Source of the DNA: Oligoflexales bacterium
Lineage (GTDB): Bacteria > Bdellovibrionota_B > Oligoflexia > Oligoflexales > RGVZ01
DNA length: 64,000 nucleotides
Assembly (NCBI GenBank): GCA_947494335.1
Contig: CANLUT010000001.1
Span: 868,001-932,000 of the forward strand
Direction of reading: 5' to 3'
The notes under the pieces were generated by a model. It was not told the DNA's origin. It did no database searches and saw only the letters and a list, made by a program, of their open reading frames with translations. Numbering within the stretch: the first letter of the stretch is position 1; each line of letters begins with the position of its first letter. Below, in pieces: positions 52,897-62,942 of this stretch. Made by a program: the position numbers and the translations under genes.

Positions 52897-55541
52897 CGTT
52901 TTCCGACCAAATGTTGGAATAGTCTCTCTGCTTCCGTAAATATCAAGATACATGCTGCAAGGCCGATGCAAAGTGCCATTTGCTCTGGTGTTAAAGGGCG
53001 TGTGCCAAAAAGCGTGTTTAGCTTGGGGTTGTATACCGCAAAAACCTGAATGCCAAACGTCAGGAACACGGCCCCTGTCAATTGTTTGTTGCTAAAAATA
53101 TCTCGTCTGAAAATGGATTTGCTCTCGGATCGAATTGCTAAAATATGAATCAATTGGCCTGATGTTAGAACCATGAATGCCATGGTGTGTCCGTTAGTTA
53201 TGGATACGACTGAGCCAAGCTTAAAGGCAAAAAGTGTCAAAGCACCGAGAGCCATGCCAATGATAAGAGAGTGCTGCCATAGTCCTCGCGCAAAAACAGA
53301 CTCTGAAGGTGGGCGCGGTGGTCGGGTCATAGTGCCTTTTTCTGAAGGCTCTGCCGCTAGTGCAATTCCTGGCAATCCGTCTGTGAGCAAGTTTACAAAC
53401 AGAATTTGAATTGGAAGGAGTGGAAGAGGAAGGCCAATGATCTGGGCAATTAATAGTGTCCAAATTTCCCCTGAGTTTCCGGTTAAGACATAGCGAATGA
53501 ATTTTCGAATGTTATCAAAAATCCTTCGTCCCTCCGTAACAGCCTGAACAATCGTGGAAAAATTGTCGTCCAGAAGTATCATTTGCGCCGACTCACGTGC
53601 CACGTCGGTGCCTCCTTTGCCCATGGCAACTCCGATGTCCGCTCGCTTCAAGGCGGGTGCGTCGTTAACCCCGTCTCCAGTCATGGCAACGAACTCTCCG
53701 GCAGCCTGCAAGGCGGTGACGATTTGTATTTTATCCTCCGGTGCAACTCTGGCGTAAATTCGGATGTTTTTGACAATTTTCTGCAAATCAAGATCAGATA
53801 ATCCGCGTAGTTGTTTGCCAGTTAGGAGGAGCGTGTTGAGTGACTCATCTGTTTGATTGCTTGCAATGAGGCCGATCTTTTTTGCTATTGAAACTGCCGT
53901 GATGGGGTGATCTCCAGTGATCATCACAACTTGTATGCTTGCGGTGTGACAGGCCTCAATAGATTCCTTAACTTGGGCTCGCGGTGAATCTTCCAGTCCA
54001 ATAAGGCCAAGAAAAGTTAGTTCGGTTTCATCATTTGGATCTATGGTTGCCTTGTCTGCCGGTAGGTTTTCTTTGATAGCGCAAGCAATAACCCGTTTCC
54101 CTTGCGATGCAAGATCGCTAGCAAGCTTAAGTGCTTGCGGTTGGTCTATTGGCTGCCTTTGCTCACCTGTCAGTTGATCAACACATCGATTAATTATGAC
54201 CTCGGGGGCGCCCTTCAAAAACAATTTTGTACCAGTGTCGTTTGCGTGCAAGGTCGACATCATCATTCGCTCAGATGAGAAAGGTATTTCCGCCTTTCTA
54301 GCAAATTTCTCAATTAGTTTTACTCGTTCAACACCCAGAGCGGATGCTCCCTCGAGTAAGGCCACTTCCAAGGGGTCTCCTGATGAGGGTGTGCCGTCCT
54401 CAACGGCCGCATCATTATTCAAGGCGATAACTTGTAGCAGTGTTTCAAATCGAGCAGGGTTTTTCTTTACATCTTCAATTGAGCTAGAAGAATGCTCGAC
54501 TGCGATTGATGTCAGCCGAAGTTTATTTTCAGTTAGGGTGCCAGTTTTATCAGTGCAGATGAATGTTACGGATCCCAGAGTCTCAACTGCATGGAGCTTT
54601 CTTGTTAGTGCTTGATGCTTCGCCATGGATTTGGCACCCAAAGACAACAATACGGTTGTGACTGCCGGCAATGCCTCGGGGATGGCTGCTACTGCTAAGC
54701 TCAATGAGATCATAAAAATCGAAAGTGGATTGGCCCCTCTAATTAGGCCTGAAATAAATATAATTATGCATAGTCCGACGACTGCTAAGGCTAATTTTTG
54801 ACTGAATTTTGCAAGACGGGCTTGTAGTGGAGTGGGGCGTGTGTTTTGGTTGTTAAGGAGGCCAGCAATCCTGCCAACTTCGGTGCTCATACCTGTCGAA
54901 AATACGAGCCCAGTGCCCCGTCCTCGTGTGACAGTTGTTCCGTTGAAAGCAATATTTGACATCTGCGAGACATCGGAGGACTGATCAAAGTGAGTGTTGT
55001 GGCTTTTCCTATTAGGAAACGATTCTCCAGTCAGCATAGATTCATCAATTTCAAGGTCAACGATATCGAGTAAGCGAACATCAGCTGGTATCTTGTCACC
55101 GGCTTGAAACGAAACGATATCTCCTGGTACCAAATCCTCGGCGGGGACGGTTATCCATGTGCCGTCGCGCAGAACCCTCGACTGGACGATAGTTAGTTTT
55201 CGCAGGGCTGCCATAGCGCGTTCGGCTCGGTATTCCTGTGAAAAACCTAGCCCACCATTGATGGCGATAATTGCAAGGATGACGAGAGAGTCCTCCATCT
55301 CTCCAATAACGCCGGAGATGGTTGCGGCAATTAATAGCACGATAATTGGCAACGTGCTGAACTGATGGAGTAAAATCCTGTAAATGCTTGGTTTCCCAAA
55401 GTCGGTGAGGCAATTGATCCCATGTGCCTTACGAAGCTCAGTGACCTCAGACAAGAGCAAGCCTCTATCTGGCCTGGTATTCAAGGACTTAAATGCCTCT
55501 TCAATTGAAAGTTGGCAGAATTGTTGAGCGTTAAAGGGCAT
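52869..55541 (-). CDS. Calcium-type P-type ATPase (P2A, PacL/PMR1-like)
   Basis: The start is uncertain: ATG at 55541 or TTG at 55550, neither with a good ribosome site. The protein (about 890 residues) has all P-type motifs: MLTGES in the actuator domain, DKTGTLTENK with the phosphorylated Asp, MITGDHPITA and AMTGDGVNDAPALK. Helix M4 has IPEALPAVTTVLL, as in calcium/manganese pumps. It exports calcium or manganese from the cytoplasm. It is monocistronic and convergent with the holin-like gene. Confidence 0.92.
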   Translation of the reverse strand: MPFNAQQFCQLSIEEAFKSLNTRPDRGLLLSEVTELRKAHGINCLTDFGKPSIYRILLHQFSTLPIIVLLIAATISGVIGEMEDSLVILAIIAINGGLGFSQEYRAERAMAALRKLTIVQSRVLRDGTWITVPAEDLVPGDIVSFQAGDKIPADVRLLDIVDLEIDESMLTGESFPNRKSHNTHFDQSSDVSQMSNIAFNGTTVTRGRGTGLVFSTGMSTEVGRIAGLLNNQNTRPTPLQARLAKFSQKLALAVVGLCIIIFISGLIRGANPLSIFMISLSLAVAAIPEALPAVTTVLLSLGAKSMAKHQALTRKLHAVETLGSVTFICTDKTGTLTENKLRLTSIAVEHSSSSIEDVKKNPARFETLLQVIALNNDAAVEDGTPSSGDPLEVALLEGASALGVERVKLIEKFARKAEIPFSSERMMMSTLHANDTGTKLFLKGAPEVIINRCVDQLTGEQRQPIDQPQALKLASDLASQGKRVIACAIKENLPADKATIDPNDETELTFLGLIGLEDSPRAQVKESIEACHTASIQVVMITGDHPITAVSIAKKIGLIASNQTDESLNTLLLTGKQLRGLSDLDLQKIVKNIRIYARVAPEDKIQIVTALQAAGEFVAMTGDGVNDAPALKRADIGVAMGKGGTDVARESAQMILLDDNFSTIVQAVTEGRRIFDNIRKFIRYVLTGNSGEIWTLLIAQIIGLPLPLLPIQILFVNLLTDGLPGIALAAEPSEKGTMTRPPRPPSESVFARGLWQHSLIIGMALGALTLFAFKLGSVVSITNGHTMAFMVLTSGQLIHILAIRSESKSIFRRDIFSNKQLTGAVFLTFGIQVFAVYNPKLNTLFGTRPLTPEQMALCIGLAACILIFTEAERLFQHLVGKRQPITASLG

Positions 55542-55725
55542 GGGGTTCAAATAGGCTTAAGGGAGGCATGAATCCGCGAAATCGCCGGACTCTATCACCT
55601 AACAAACGCTATGTCCCTAAGGCTTTTCGTCTGCATAGGGCGGAGGGTTGTTTTTGCCCATCTTTTGGCGATGGGTTCCGGGGGTATAATATGGGAGGTG
55701 GTAATTGTCTGATCAGGGAGGGGTT

Positions 55726-56574
55726 ATGCGTTGTTTGCTTGGTGCAGTCATTGGGCTTTCATTAGTCGTAGGCTGTAAAACGTCGACTGATGGGTCTAAT
55801 TTAACCGAAACACCTGATCCAAATATTGAAGCAAATCAGGCTGCCCGTATAAAACAGACTGTATCCGAAGCTACTAATGCTCTGAACGGCGTATTAAAAG
55901 TTTTGGGCCCTAACAATTTACCAGTTATTTCCCCGGAGGCTCTTACTCAGACGAGATGCGTTATATCAATGCAGGTTGATCGTGGTGCAATTTTGATTGG
56001 TGGAAGCGGTGGCGAGGGCCTCATGTCTTGCCGTTTACAAGCTGGTGGTTGGAGTGCCCCTTCGTTTTTGAAAACAGGTGGTTTTGATTTGGGAGCATCC
56101 ATTGGTTTTGAGAGGATGCAGTCAGTTATTTTTGTTTCAGACGAAAGATTGGCCAAGGCTTGGCAATCGGATGGTTCGTTTGAAGTCGGCACTTACATGA
56201 AGGCTATTGCCGGGGATGCATCCGCAGCAATCCAGTCGATGAGCCAAAATGGAATGGCAGTCGTTCAAGTTGCAAATGGTGGGCTCTACGCCGGTGTAGG
56301 AGTGAGGTTTTCCTCTTTGGCGCATGCTCAGGAGACCAGAAATCAACCCGTTTACGGAGAAGTTCTTGGCAGCGGGGTTCCTGCTGATGCAGGTGGACGT
56401 CTTTGTTCAACCTATTTGTTGCCAGGACGGCGTAACGGATGTATCGCAGATTGGGAACGACGTTCAGGCAAAAAACTTCGTCCAGTTCTATCCTCAATGA
56501 TTTTCGAGCTTTCTGCTGATACAGCTCCCATGCTGACTAAGCCATTTAACGATATTTTGCGTCAAGTCCCTTAA
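55726..56574 (+). CDS. Lipoprotein of unknown function
   Basis: The ATG at 55726 has gggaggggt upstream. A type II signal peptide ends in the lipobox VVGC. After a Thr/Asn-rich linker, the remainder is a single domain with DRGAILIGGSGGEGLMSC, MKAIAGDASAAIQSMSQNG and a Cys pair later (RLCSTYLLPGRRNGC). The GGS/GGEG and YAGVGVRFS phrases resemble DUF1134/Ysc84-like lipid-binding proteins, but I would not assign it firmly. It is 34 bp upstream of the SIMPL gene. Confidence 0.65.
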   Translation: MRCLLGAVIGLSLVVGCKTSTDGSNLTETPDPNIEANQAARIKQTVSEATNALNGVLKVLGPNNLPVISPEALTQTRCVISMQVDRGAILIGGSGGEGLMSCRLQAGGWSAPSFLKTGGFDLGASIGFERMQSVIFVSDERLAKAWQSDGSFEVGTYMKAIAGDASAAIQSMSQNGMAVVQVANGGLYAGVGVRFSSLAHAQETRNQPVYGEVLGSGVPADAGGRLCSTYLLPGRRNGCIADWERRSGKKLRPVLSSMIFELSADTAPMLTKPFNDILRQVP

Positions 56575-56608
56575 GTCATTGGAATAGGTTAGGAGACACT
56601 GCGTCGTG

Positions 56609-57325
56609 ATGAATTATGCTTTGATCATTTTAATTGGCCTATCGGCTAGCGCTGCGTTAGCTGATGATAAAGTTTCAGGTATTTCTGCAACGGGAACTTG
56701 TGTTCGAAAAATTAGCGTGGACCGCGCCTCGATATCTCTCGCAACCACGTCGCTACAGCCAAGTCCGGGCCGGGCTATGCAGGAAGCAACTCGTGAGCAT
56801 GAAAAGTTACGCGCAGCTTTAAAAAACTTGAATTTGCCAGGCGCGGCTTTTGAGACAGATAACGTGCGGGTTCGAGAGGATCGAGAGTGGGTTGGAAAAA
56901 AAATGGTTTCTCGTGGGTACTTGGCCCGTATCGGAATATCCGTTGAAACGTCTGATATCGCAAAAATTGGAGACGTGATTGCCGTTGCTGGTAAACATAG
57001 CGTCAAAGATATTGGGGATTTGACGACCTTTGTTTCAAAGGAGAAATACAAGGCTGAATACGAGGAATGCCTGGAAAGCGCAGCTCGTAACGCTAAAGAT
57101 AAAGCTCAGAAATTGGCTAAGGGTGCGGGAGTTAAAATTGGAAAAGTCATCGATATTACCGAGGGTCGGAGTGGCCAATCGTATGATATGGGTGTGCGAT
57201 TTAAGGGGGTAAAAGCCCTCGGAGCGGGTTTTGAGGAAGCTGCCGCTGCAGAGCCATCGCCAACGATTGAAGCAAAGCAAACGGAGATTAATGTTTCTGC
57301 TACGGTGTTATACAAGGTCGACTAA
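56609..57325 (+). CDS. SIMPL (DUF541) domain periplasmic protein
   Basis: The protein has a signal peptide (cleavage near ALA-DD). It starts the mature domain with VSGISATGTCVRKISVDRA, then a helix REHEKLRAALKNL, and the C-terminal ETSDIAKIGDVI, ESAARNAKDKAQKLAKGAGV and the final strand TEINVSATVLYKVD, all standard for SIMPL. Family members occur in the periplasm and may associate with other envelope proteins. Start ATG 56609; a GTG directly before it is possible. Probably in an operon with the MoxR series. Confidence 0.85.
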   Translation: MNYALIILIGLSASAALADDKVSGISATGTCVRKISVDRASISLATTSLQPSPGRAMQEATREHEKLRAALKNLNLPGAAFETDNVRVREDREWVGKKMVSRGYLARIGISVETSDIAKIGDVIAVAGKHSVKDIGDLTTFVSKEKYKAEYEECLESAARNAKDKAQKLAKGAGVKIGKVIDITEGRSGQSYDMGVRFKGVKALGAGFEEAAAAEPSPTIEAKQTEINVSATVLYKVD

Positions 57326-57343
57326 AGCCCGGGGTCCATCTGC

Positions 57344-58309
57344 ATGATAAAGATTTCTGCATTGTCGCAAAAAATTCAAGGCGTGAGACAGGAAGAGCTT
57401 GCGCCGGAATTGAGGCGTTTCCTGGATGCGGCCTCGCGAGTTCTAGTTGAGAAGGAATCATCGCTGCGATTGTCTTGGTGCTGCATCATGGCAGGCGGAC
57501 ATCTGCTCATTGAAGATGTTCCAGGTGTTGGTAAAACGACAATGGTAAAATTGATCGCAAAACTACTTAATCTGCCCTGGAAGAGAATTCAATGTACGAG
57601 CGATATTCTTCCTGCGGACATCACCGGTGGAAGTGTTTTTGATCAAAAGAGCGGTGAGTTTTCCTTCATCAAAGGGCCGATTTTCGCTAATTTGGTGATG
57701 GCAGACGAGTTAAATCGTGCGTCACCAAAGTCTCAGAGCGCATTCCTTCAGGCTATGGAGGAAGGGGCTGTGACCGTCGACGGGACTATGCATGCACTTC
57801 CCTCTCCGTTTATCGTCGTAGCCACGCAAAACCCAATGGATAGTGCAGGTACCAACCCACTTCCAGAATCACAGTTGGACCGGTTTATGATGGCTATTAG
57901 TTTAGGTTTCCCGGCTAGATCCGGTGAGCGTAAGCTGCTTACCGAGCCGTCGCGAGCCGATTTAATTGAAGCCACATCACCGCTATTTGATCTCGCAGAG
58001 TTGTCAAAACTTCGAATGCAGATAAATTCGATTTACGTTGGCGATGCCGTTGCAGACTACATTTTAAATTTAGCTGAGTGGATTCGTGCTCGAGCGGAGG
58101 GGTGTAGTCCTCGCTCTCTCCTTGCTCTGACAGCCTGTGCCAAAGCATGGTCTTTTGGTTGTCAGCGGGACTTCATTCAGCCGTCAGACGTGCAGGCGGT
58201 AGCGCCCTTCGTGTTAGGCCATCGTTTAACCCCAAAAAATGTCGGCCTGTCAGAATCTGGTTCTGATATCGTTGCAGCGGCACTTCGGTCAGTTCAGGTG
58301 GACTCTTAA
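57344..58309 (+). CDS. MoxR-family AAA+ ATPase
   Basis: The 321-residue ATPase has Walker A GVGKTTMVK in DVPGVGKTT, Walker B LVMADELNRASPKSQSA, sensor 1 VVATQNPMDSAGTNPLPESQ and the C-terminal lid. MoxR proteins act as chaperones for the maturation of metal- or VWA/DUF58-containing partners. The stop codon abuts the ATG of the DUF58 gene directly, so the products are expected to work together. It is 18 bp after the SIMPL stop. Confidence 0.93.
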   Translation: MIKISALSQKIQGVRQEELAPELRRFLDAASRVLVEKESSLRLSWCCIMAGGHLLIEDVPGVGKTTMVKLIAKLLNLPWKRIQCTSDILPADITGGSVFDQKSGEFSFIKGPIFANLVMADELNRASPKSQSAFLQAMEEGAVTVDGTMHALPSPFIVVATQNPMDSAGTNPLPESQLDRFMMAISLGFPARSGERKLLTEPSRADLIEATSPLFDLAELSKLRMQINSIYVGDAVADYILNLAEWIRARAEGCSPRSLLALTACAKAWSFGCQRDFIQPSDVQAVAPFVLGHRLTPKNVGLSESGSDIVAAALRSVQVDS

Positions 58310-59407
58310 ATGAAGGCGCCAGTGCTGCTCAAGTCACTTGTGAATCGGACAAGATTCTTTCTTAGCTATTTTCGTAGATCCAATCAGGTGCGGATATATA
58401 TCGTTCCGACGTGGTTTTGTTTTGCCTTTAATTCCCTGGTGATCTTGACCGTGGTGATCGGTGTCTCGCTACAGCTTTATTCTGTTTTGGCTGCGTGCCT
58501 GCTCATCGTCTTTGTCGAATTGTTGTCAATGATTGAGGCTCACGTGAATCTACGTGATCTGAATATTTTGAAGGCTGAGGTGCAGTCAGCGCAAGCGTGT
58601 GCGCCGACAAGTATGACGATCATCTTAGAATCTAGTAGTCAGACGCTTGGCGTTAGTTTTAGGTGCGTGAGTCAGGAAGATGTGTTTCACACAAGAAAAA
58701 TGTCTCTCTTACCTCGTCATTTAGGTGCTTATGCGAAAGAGGAGATCCTAAATGCTTTTCTTAGCTTTAGGGATAGGTACCGTAAGACAAAAGTCGAGGA
58801 GGCGAACATATCGGCCGCTGGCAAGAACATGGATCTTAGCTTTGAGGCGGGGAAAAGATCGATACATCGTTTGCCTAAAGTGATCGCCAGCTCTTTATTC
58901 CCGTTTGGTATGTTTCGAGTCTGGAGGGAGTTTTCTTTTGTTGGTCTATACGCTGCTTTTCCAATTCCATCGGGCGTCAGTCGAATAAACAAGGTCGGAT
59001 CTGCGACGATTGACAACGATTTGCCAGAAAATTTGACAAAGTTGAGCTCGCAATCTGAATTGGACTACTCGCATCATCGTGAGTATCTGCCAGGGGATCA
59101 TTTATCCCGTATTGATTGGCGAGCCTCCTCCAAATCATCTAAAGCGCAGGTTCGAGTATACTCAGGTCAATCGGGTGATTCGAATACGGTTTTAAAATGG
59201 TCAGATACGAGTGGCAATAATGGGGAAGCTAGACTTTCTCAGCTAGCTCTTTGGCTCTATGAGGCGTTTGAAGAAAAACAAGCTTTTTCTCTAGAGATGC
59301 CTGGGCTAGAGGTTCCATCAGGCGTAGGTGAAAGGCATTTGAAACGATGTCTAACTGTATTGGCTGATTTTGACTTAGACCGTGGCCTTCCTGGAGGTCA
59401 ATTGTGA
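58310..59407 (+). CDS. DUF58-domain protein
   Basis: Two membrane helices (residues 32-75) precede a long cytoplasmic or envelope domain. The DUF58 signature YLPGDHLSRIDWRASSKSS is at about residue 260. The family commonly occurs next to MoxR and a transglutaminase, as here. Stop and start are adjacent to MoxR, and it overlaps the transglutaminase by 4 bases (GTGA), showing tight coupling. The molecular function is not established. Confidence 0.88.
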   Translation: MKAPVLLKSLVNRTRFFLSYFRRSNQVRIYIVPTWFCFAFNSLVILTVVIGVSLQLYSVLAACLLIVFVELLSMIEAHVNLRDLNILKAEVQSAQACAPTSMTIILESSSQTLGVSFRCVSQEDVFHTRKMSLLPRHLGAYAKEEILNAFLSFRDRYRKTKVEEANISAAGKNMDLSFEAGKRSIHRLPKVIASSLFPFGMFRVWREFSFVGLYAAFPIPSGVSRINKVGSATIDNDLPENLTKLSSQSELDYSHHREYLPGDHLSRIDWRASSKSSKAQVRVYSGQSGDSNTVLKWSDTSGNNGEARLSQLALWLYEAFEEKQAFSLEMPGLEVPSGVGERHLKRCLTVLADFDLDRGLPGGQL

Positions 59408-61389
59408 AGGGGCGATTTAAAACGGTAAACATCGACTCGTTAGCATCAACCTTGATGATGCTCTTAGCGTTGGTTTTTGTTGACCGATTACGCTATTCGC
59501 CAATGTTTTTAGTGCCTGCGTCCATGCTGGCGGTTGGTTTTTATCTTGCGTACTCGACTCGCAAAGGTTTCATCATACGGCTGCCATGGAGAATGTTAAT
59601 AACAGTCGTTGGTTTATGGCTAGCTTGGGTTTGCGGTGTTTTTAAGCAGAGCCGAGCCTCGGCGCTTGTGTTTTTCTATTTATTGGTATTATTTTTTTCT
59701 ACGGCTCCGGACCGCTGGGGGCAGTGCTTGCGAATCCTCTGTGGTTTGTTTGCTGGCATGGTGCTTGTAGGATTTCTTCCTCCGGTTTGGGGTCTTCCGC
59801 TTTCACTTTTGATCATTATGCTCGCAATATCGTCATTGATTAGCGCATGGTCCGGGATGAGGCTTGTCCCATCCCTTGTATGGTTTTCGAAAAGGTCTAT
59901 ACGTAAGGAGACGATCTTTCTGATCGTCTTTCTTGCTGGTATTACCGCTATTGGTTTGCGACAAGCGCAAGAGTATGCGAGTCGCCAAAGTGGTCTATCA
60001 GGACTCTCCCGATTTATAACACCCGGCAGTATGCAACATCTTCGTCTTTCCTCTGCCTTGGCAATGCGTATTCAGTTCCCCACTAAACCGGCTCTTTCCC
60101 AGTCTGAACTGTATCTGCGCGGTGAAGTCATGGATCAAGTCAAGGGATTCAATTGGAATCCCGGGCCAAGTCGTTTGGTGAAGGGTCGTGAACCTTTGGT
60201 TTCGGACCTGGTCTACGATGTTTCCTTAAATGCGCGCTATTCAGATTTTGTACCGCTCCTTGAGTATGGTGTTGCCGCCGAAACTGGGGTGAGCAACAAA
60301 CAAAGATTTAGCGTACGAGATAATGGAGTTTTCCAGGCGATGAGCCATGAGAATGGTTGGGCTTACTTTAGAGCTTATAGTCGCTTAACACCTGTTGATT
60401 CCTTGGCAGATGAGGATATCCCCCGACTCCTTCAGGTGTCAGAGCGTATTGATCCAAGGGTTGCTCGATTGGCAAAAGATTTGGCTCATGAAGGTGACGT
60501 TGATTATTTTGTCTCAGAGATAGCAAAATTTTTCAAACGGGAAGGTTTCGAATACACCTTGCAGCCTCGTTATTCAGGACCAGACGTTGCAGATTTTCTT
60601 TTCAATTCGAAACAGGGATACTGTGAACACTATGCTGCGGCAAGCGCTCTTCTTGCGAGGCATGGTGGTATTCCATCGCGAGTTATCGCAGGGTTTTTAG
60701 GTGGTCAGTGGGACTCATCGGGAGCTACACTGTATGTTCGTGATTTTGACGCGCATGCGTGGGTCGAGCTTTGGGATAAGTCGCGTGGGGTGTGGAGGCG
60801 AGTCGATCCAGTGTCGTTTGTCGCGCCAGCCAGGGTTCAGGAGGGTGCCGAGATGTATCTGAGGTCTCAGGGTGTTCGCATTCCAGACTTCGGTTCAATT
60901 AAAAGTAGTATTTTATTTGCGAACATTTTAATGGGGCTTGACCAGTTGCTCGCATTTTTAGGAGGCCAATCAATCGTTACCGCAGGCGGCGTAATGATTG
61001 ACTATGGAGAGGAGCTTTCTTTACTAGGCGCTACTGGACTTCTGTTTTCCTATTTGACTCTGCGAATCAGGCGCTATCGACGTGAGCGTCAAACCGCCGA
61101 ACTGATGATGCTACGAAACTTGAATGATGCGTTGAGCGTGATAGATCAAGCAAGGGGTTCAGGGGAGGCCGTTGATTTGTGGCTTAGACGGGTCGCCGCT
61201 AGGTTCCATTTGTTGGAGAAATCTGCAAAAAAGTTTTCAGATTCCTACGGACGTTATCGTTATAGTCGTAATCGTTCTGCGCAAGAGCTGCTCGTGATGG
61301 AAAAGGCGATCGGTGAAATGAGGGGATTGATACGTCTACTCCAAAGAGATCCCACCTTTAGTGTTAATAGGTACGGAGCAGAATATTGA
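59404..61389 (+). CDS. TgpA-like membrane protein with periplasmic transglutaminase domain
   Basis: The GTG start overlaps the DUF58 stop. About six helices occupy residues 15-185. A periplasmic transglutaminase-like domain carries the triad C407 (GYCEHYAAAS), H451 (DAHAWVELW) and D468 (RRVDPVS). A last helix near residue 545 is followed by a cytoplasmic C-terminal domain. This layout matches TgpA of Pseudomonas, which sits in the same MoxR-DUF58 context. The acyl substrate, perhaps a wall- or protein-bound group, is unknown. Confidence 0.9.
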   Translation: MKGRFKTVNIDSLASTLMMLLALVFVDRLRYSPMFLVPASMLAVGFYLAYSTRKGFIIRLPWRMLITVVGLWLAWVCGVFKQSRASALVFFYLLVLFFSTAPDRWGQCLRILCGLFAGMVLVGFLPPVWGLPLSLLIIMLAISSLISAWSGMRLVPSLVWFSKRSIRKETIFLIVFLAGITAIGLRQAQEYASRQSGLSGLSRFITPGSMQHLRLSSALAMRIQFPTKPALSQSELYLRGEVMDQVKGFNWNPGPSRLVKGREPLVSDLVYDVSLNARYSDFVPLLEYGVAAETGVSNKQRFSVRDNGVFQAMSHENGWAYFRAYSRLTPVDSLADEDIPRLLQVSERIDPRVARLAKDLAHEGDVDYFVSEIAKFFKREGFEYTLQPRYSGPDVADFLFNSKQGYCEHYAAASALLARHGGIPSRVIAGFLGGQWDSSGATLYVRDFDAHAWVELWDKSRGVWRRVDPVSFVAPARVQEGAEMYLRSQGVRIPDFGSIKSSILFANILMGLDQLLAFLGGQSIVTAGGVMIDYGEELSLLGATGLLFSYLTLRIRRYRRERQTAELMMLRNLNDALSVIDQARGSGEAVDLWLRRVAARFHLLEKSAKKFSDSYGRYRYSRNRSAQELLVMEKAIGEMRGLIRLLQRDPTFSVNRYGAEY

Positions 61390-62444
61390 TGAGTGAGAGC
61401 ATGACAGTAGATGTACTAATTATAGGCGCTGGAATTTGCGGAGTTACGATCGCTAGCGGATTGGAACAGGTAATACCTGGTCAGTGGGTTTTAATGGATA
61501 AGGGGCGAAGTGTTGGCGGGCGGTTAGCGACGAGGCGCATTGGCATGCAGACGTTCGACCATGGAGCCCAGTTTTTCACTGTGCGCAGCCATCAATTTAC
61601 GGGTCTTTTGAGGGAGTTATTATCTGCAAACGTTGTCAAAGAATGGTGTCGCGGATTTCAATCGGCGGATCTTTCCGGACCATCTGATGGCTATCCACGA
61701 TATGCAGCCATAGGTGGTATGAACAAACTCGTGAAATTTATGGCAAGGGATTTGCCGGAGCAACAGGTTATTTGTGGACGACGCGTAGTTAGGCTTGAAG
61801 ACATCGGGTCTGCCCTTCGGGCTTTTGATCAGGACGGGGGATTTATCGATGCTCGTTATGTGGTTTTGACTGCTCCTGTGCCCCAATCGTTAGATATTGC
61901 ACGTGACGTACTTCTGACTGCGTCGTGTGACGACGTTGTAGCATCGCTTTCCTCGGTTCACTATGAGCCTTGTTTGGCTGTCTTAGGAACGTTTGAAACG
62001 GAGTATCTGCCGAATTTTAATACTCCTGTTCAATGCGCTAGTGGACCCTTAGCGTTTGTGAGTGATAACGGGCTTAAAGGGGTTTCTAGCTCTGCAGGCG
62101 CGCTGACCATCCATCTGTCTCACGATTTAAGTCGCACTTATTTCGGCCAGTCAGATGCAGATGTTTTTACAGCAACGTTAAAGGCTCTCGACGAGGTGTT
62201 TCCGGTATACAAGTTTCGTCCGGTAGGAGATCTTGCAGTGCAGCGCTGGCGGTATGCGACACCTAAGACCGTGTTTAACTCAGCGTTTCTTGAAGTTCCT
62301 ATTGGTAAGAAATCTGAAAGCCGTCCGTCAAGGTTGTTTTTTGCGGGGGAAGCTTTTGGTGGACCTAAGATTGAGGGTGCATTTCTTTCCGGACTGGCAG
62401 TTCGAGACCGTATTTCAGAATTTGGTCTCGCTCTCGAAGAGTGA
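61389..62444 (+). CDS. FAD-dependent oxidoreductase (renalase-like)
   Basis: The ATG at 61389 overlaps the preceding stop by one base. The FAD motif VLIIGAGICGVTIASGL is followed by MDKGRSVGGRLATRRI and TFDHGAQFFTVRS, the renalase/NAD(P)-binding amine-oxidase-like pattern, and the late FAD contact LFFAGEAFGGPKIEGAFLSG. A 351-residue single-domain flavoprotein, probably acting on a small reduced nucleotide or amine. It is the last gene of the plus-strand series; why it is linked to the transglutaminase module is unclear. Confidence 0.85.
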   Translation: MSESMTVDVLIIGAGICGVTIASGLEQVIPGQWVLMDKGRSVGGRLATRRIGMQTFDHGAQFFTVRSHQFTGLLRELLSANVVKEWCRGFQSADLSGPSDGYPRYAAIGGMNKLVKFMARDLPEQQVICGRRVVRLEDIGSALRAFDQDGGFIDARYVVLTAPVPQSLDIARDVLLTASCDDVVASLSSVHYEPCLAVLGTFETEYLPNFNTPVQCASGPLAFVSDNGLKGVSSSAGALTIHLSHDLSRTYFGQSDADVFTATLKALDEVFPVYKFRPVGDLAVQRWRYATPKTVFNSAFLEVPIGKKSESRPSRLFFAGEAFGGPKIEGAFLSGLAVRDRISEFGLALEE

Positions 62445-62480
62445 GAGCAGATTGGACTCGAGATGAACTGTTTTTTTTGA

Positions 62481-62942
62481 TTAACGCTGTATTGCAGGTC
62501 CGCAGCAGAAAAACTCTTGGGAAAATGAAATTTGGCAACTGGGAGTATAGGCGCTGCATTCGCAAGGCGTGGACTCTTGGCGAGAGGCTTCCTGGAATGT
62601 ATAATTGTCACCACCAAGTTCGCATTCCATTTTCGCTCTCTGTTTGCGATCATCGAATTCACTAAGTGCCTCTGTGCGTGCTAACGCACAGAGCATGGCG
62701 TCGCCAGCTCCATGCACAACGATTGTTGAATAGAGTGGGGACGTGCCTCCGGGACAGCGAAGGCCATTTGCGAGGTTCAAGCCCAGCCCCGAGTTATCAA
62801 AGTTTGAGTGATTAAAAATAGAATTTGTCTTGAACTGCTGATGCTGATTTTGTGCTTCGATGGCAAGTAATGACGTGGTTCGTGCGAAAAGCAGGCTGAA
62901 GGAGATCATGATGAATTTCAATCTGAGTGCTTCTGATGTCAT
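62481..62942 (-). CDS. Small secreted Cys-rich protein of unknown function
   Basis: The start is uncertain: ATG 62942 or ATG 62909, the latter directly opening the signal peptide (MISFSLLFARTTSLL). Eight cysteines lie in the second half (LRCPGG, LCALA, MECELGG, PCECSAY, SCQIS, FFCCGP), suggesting a disulfide-rich extracellular domain. No family is recognised. It is convergent with the flavoprotein gene. Confidence 0.55.
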   Translation of the reverse strand: MTSEALRLKFIMISFSLLFARTTSLLAIEAQNQHQQFKTNSIFNHSNFDNSGLGLNLANGLRCPGGTSPLYSTIVVHGAGDAMLCALARTEALSEFDDRKQRAKMECELGGDNYTFQEASRQESTPCECSAYTPSCQISFSQEFFCCGPAIQR

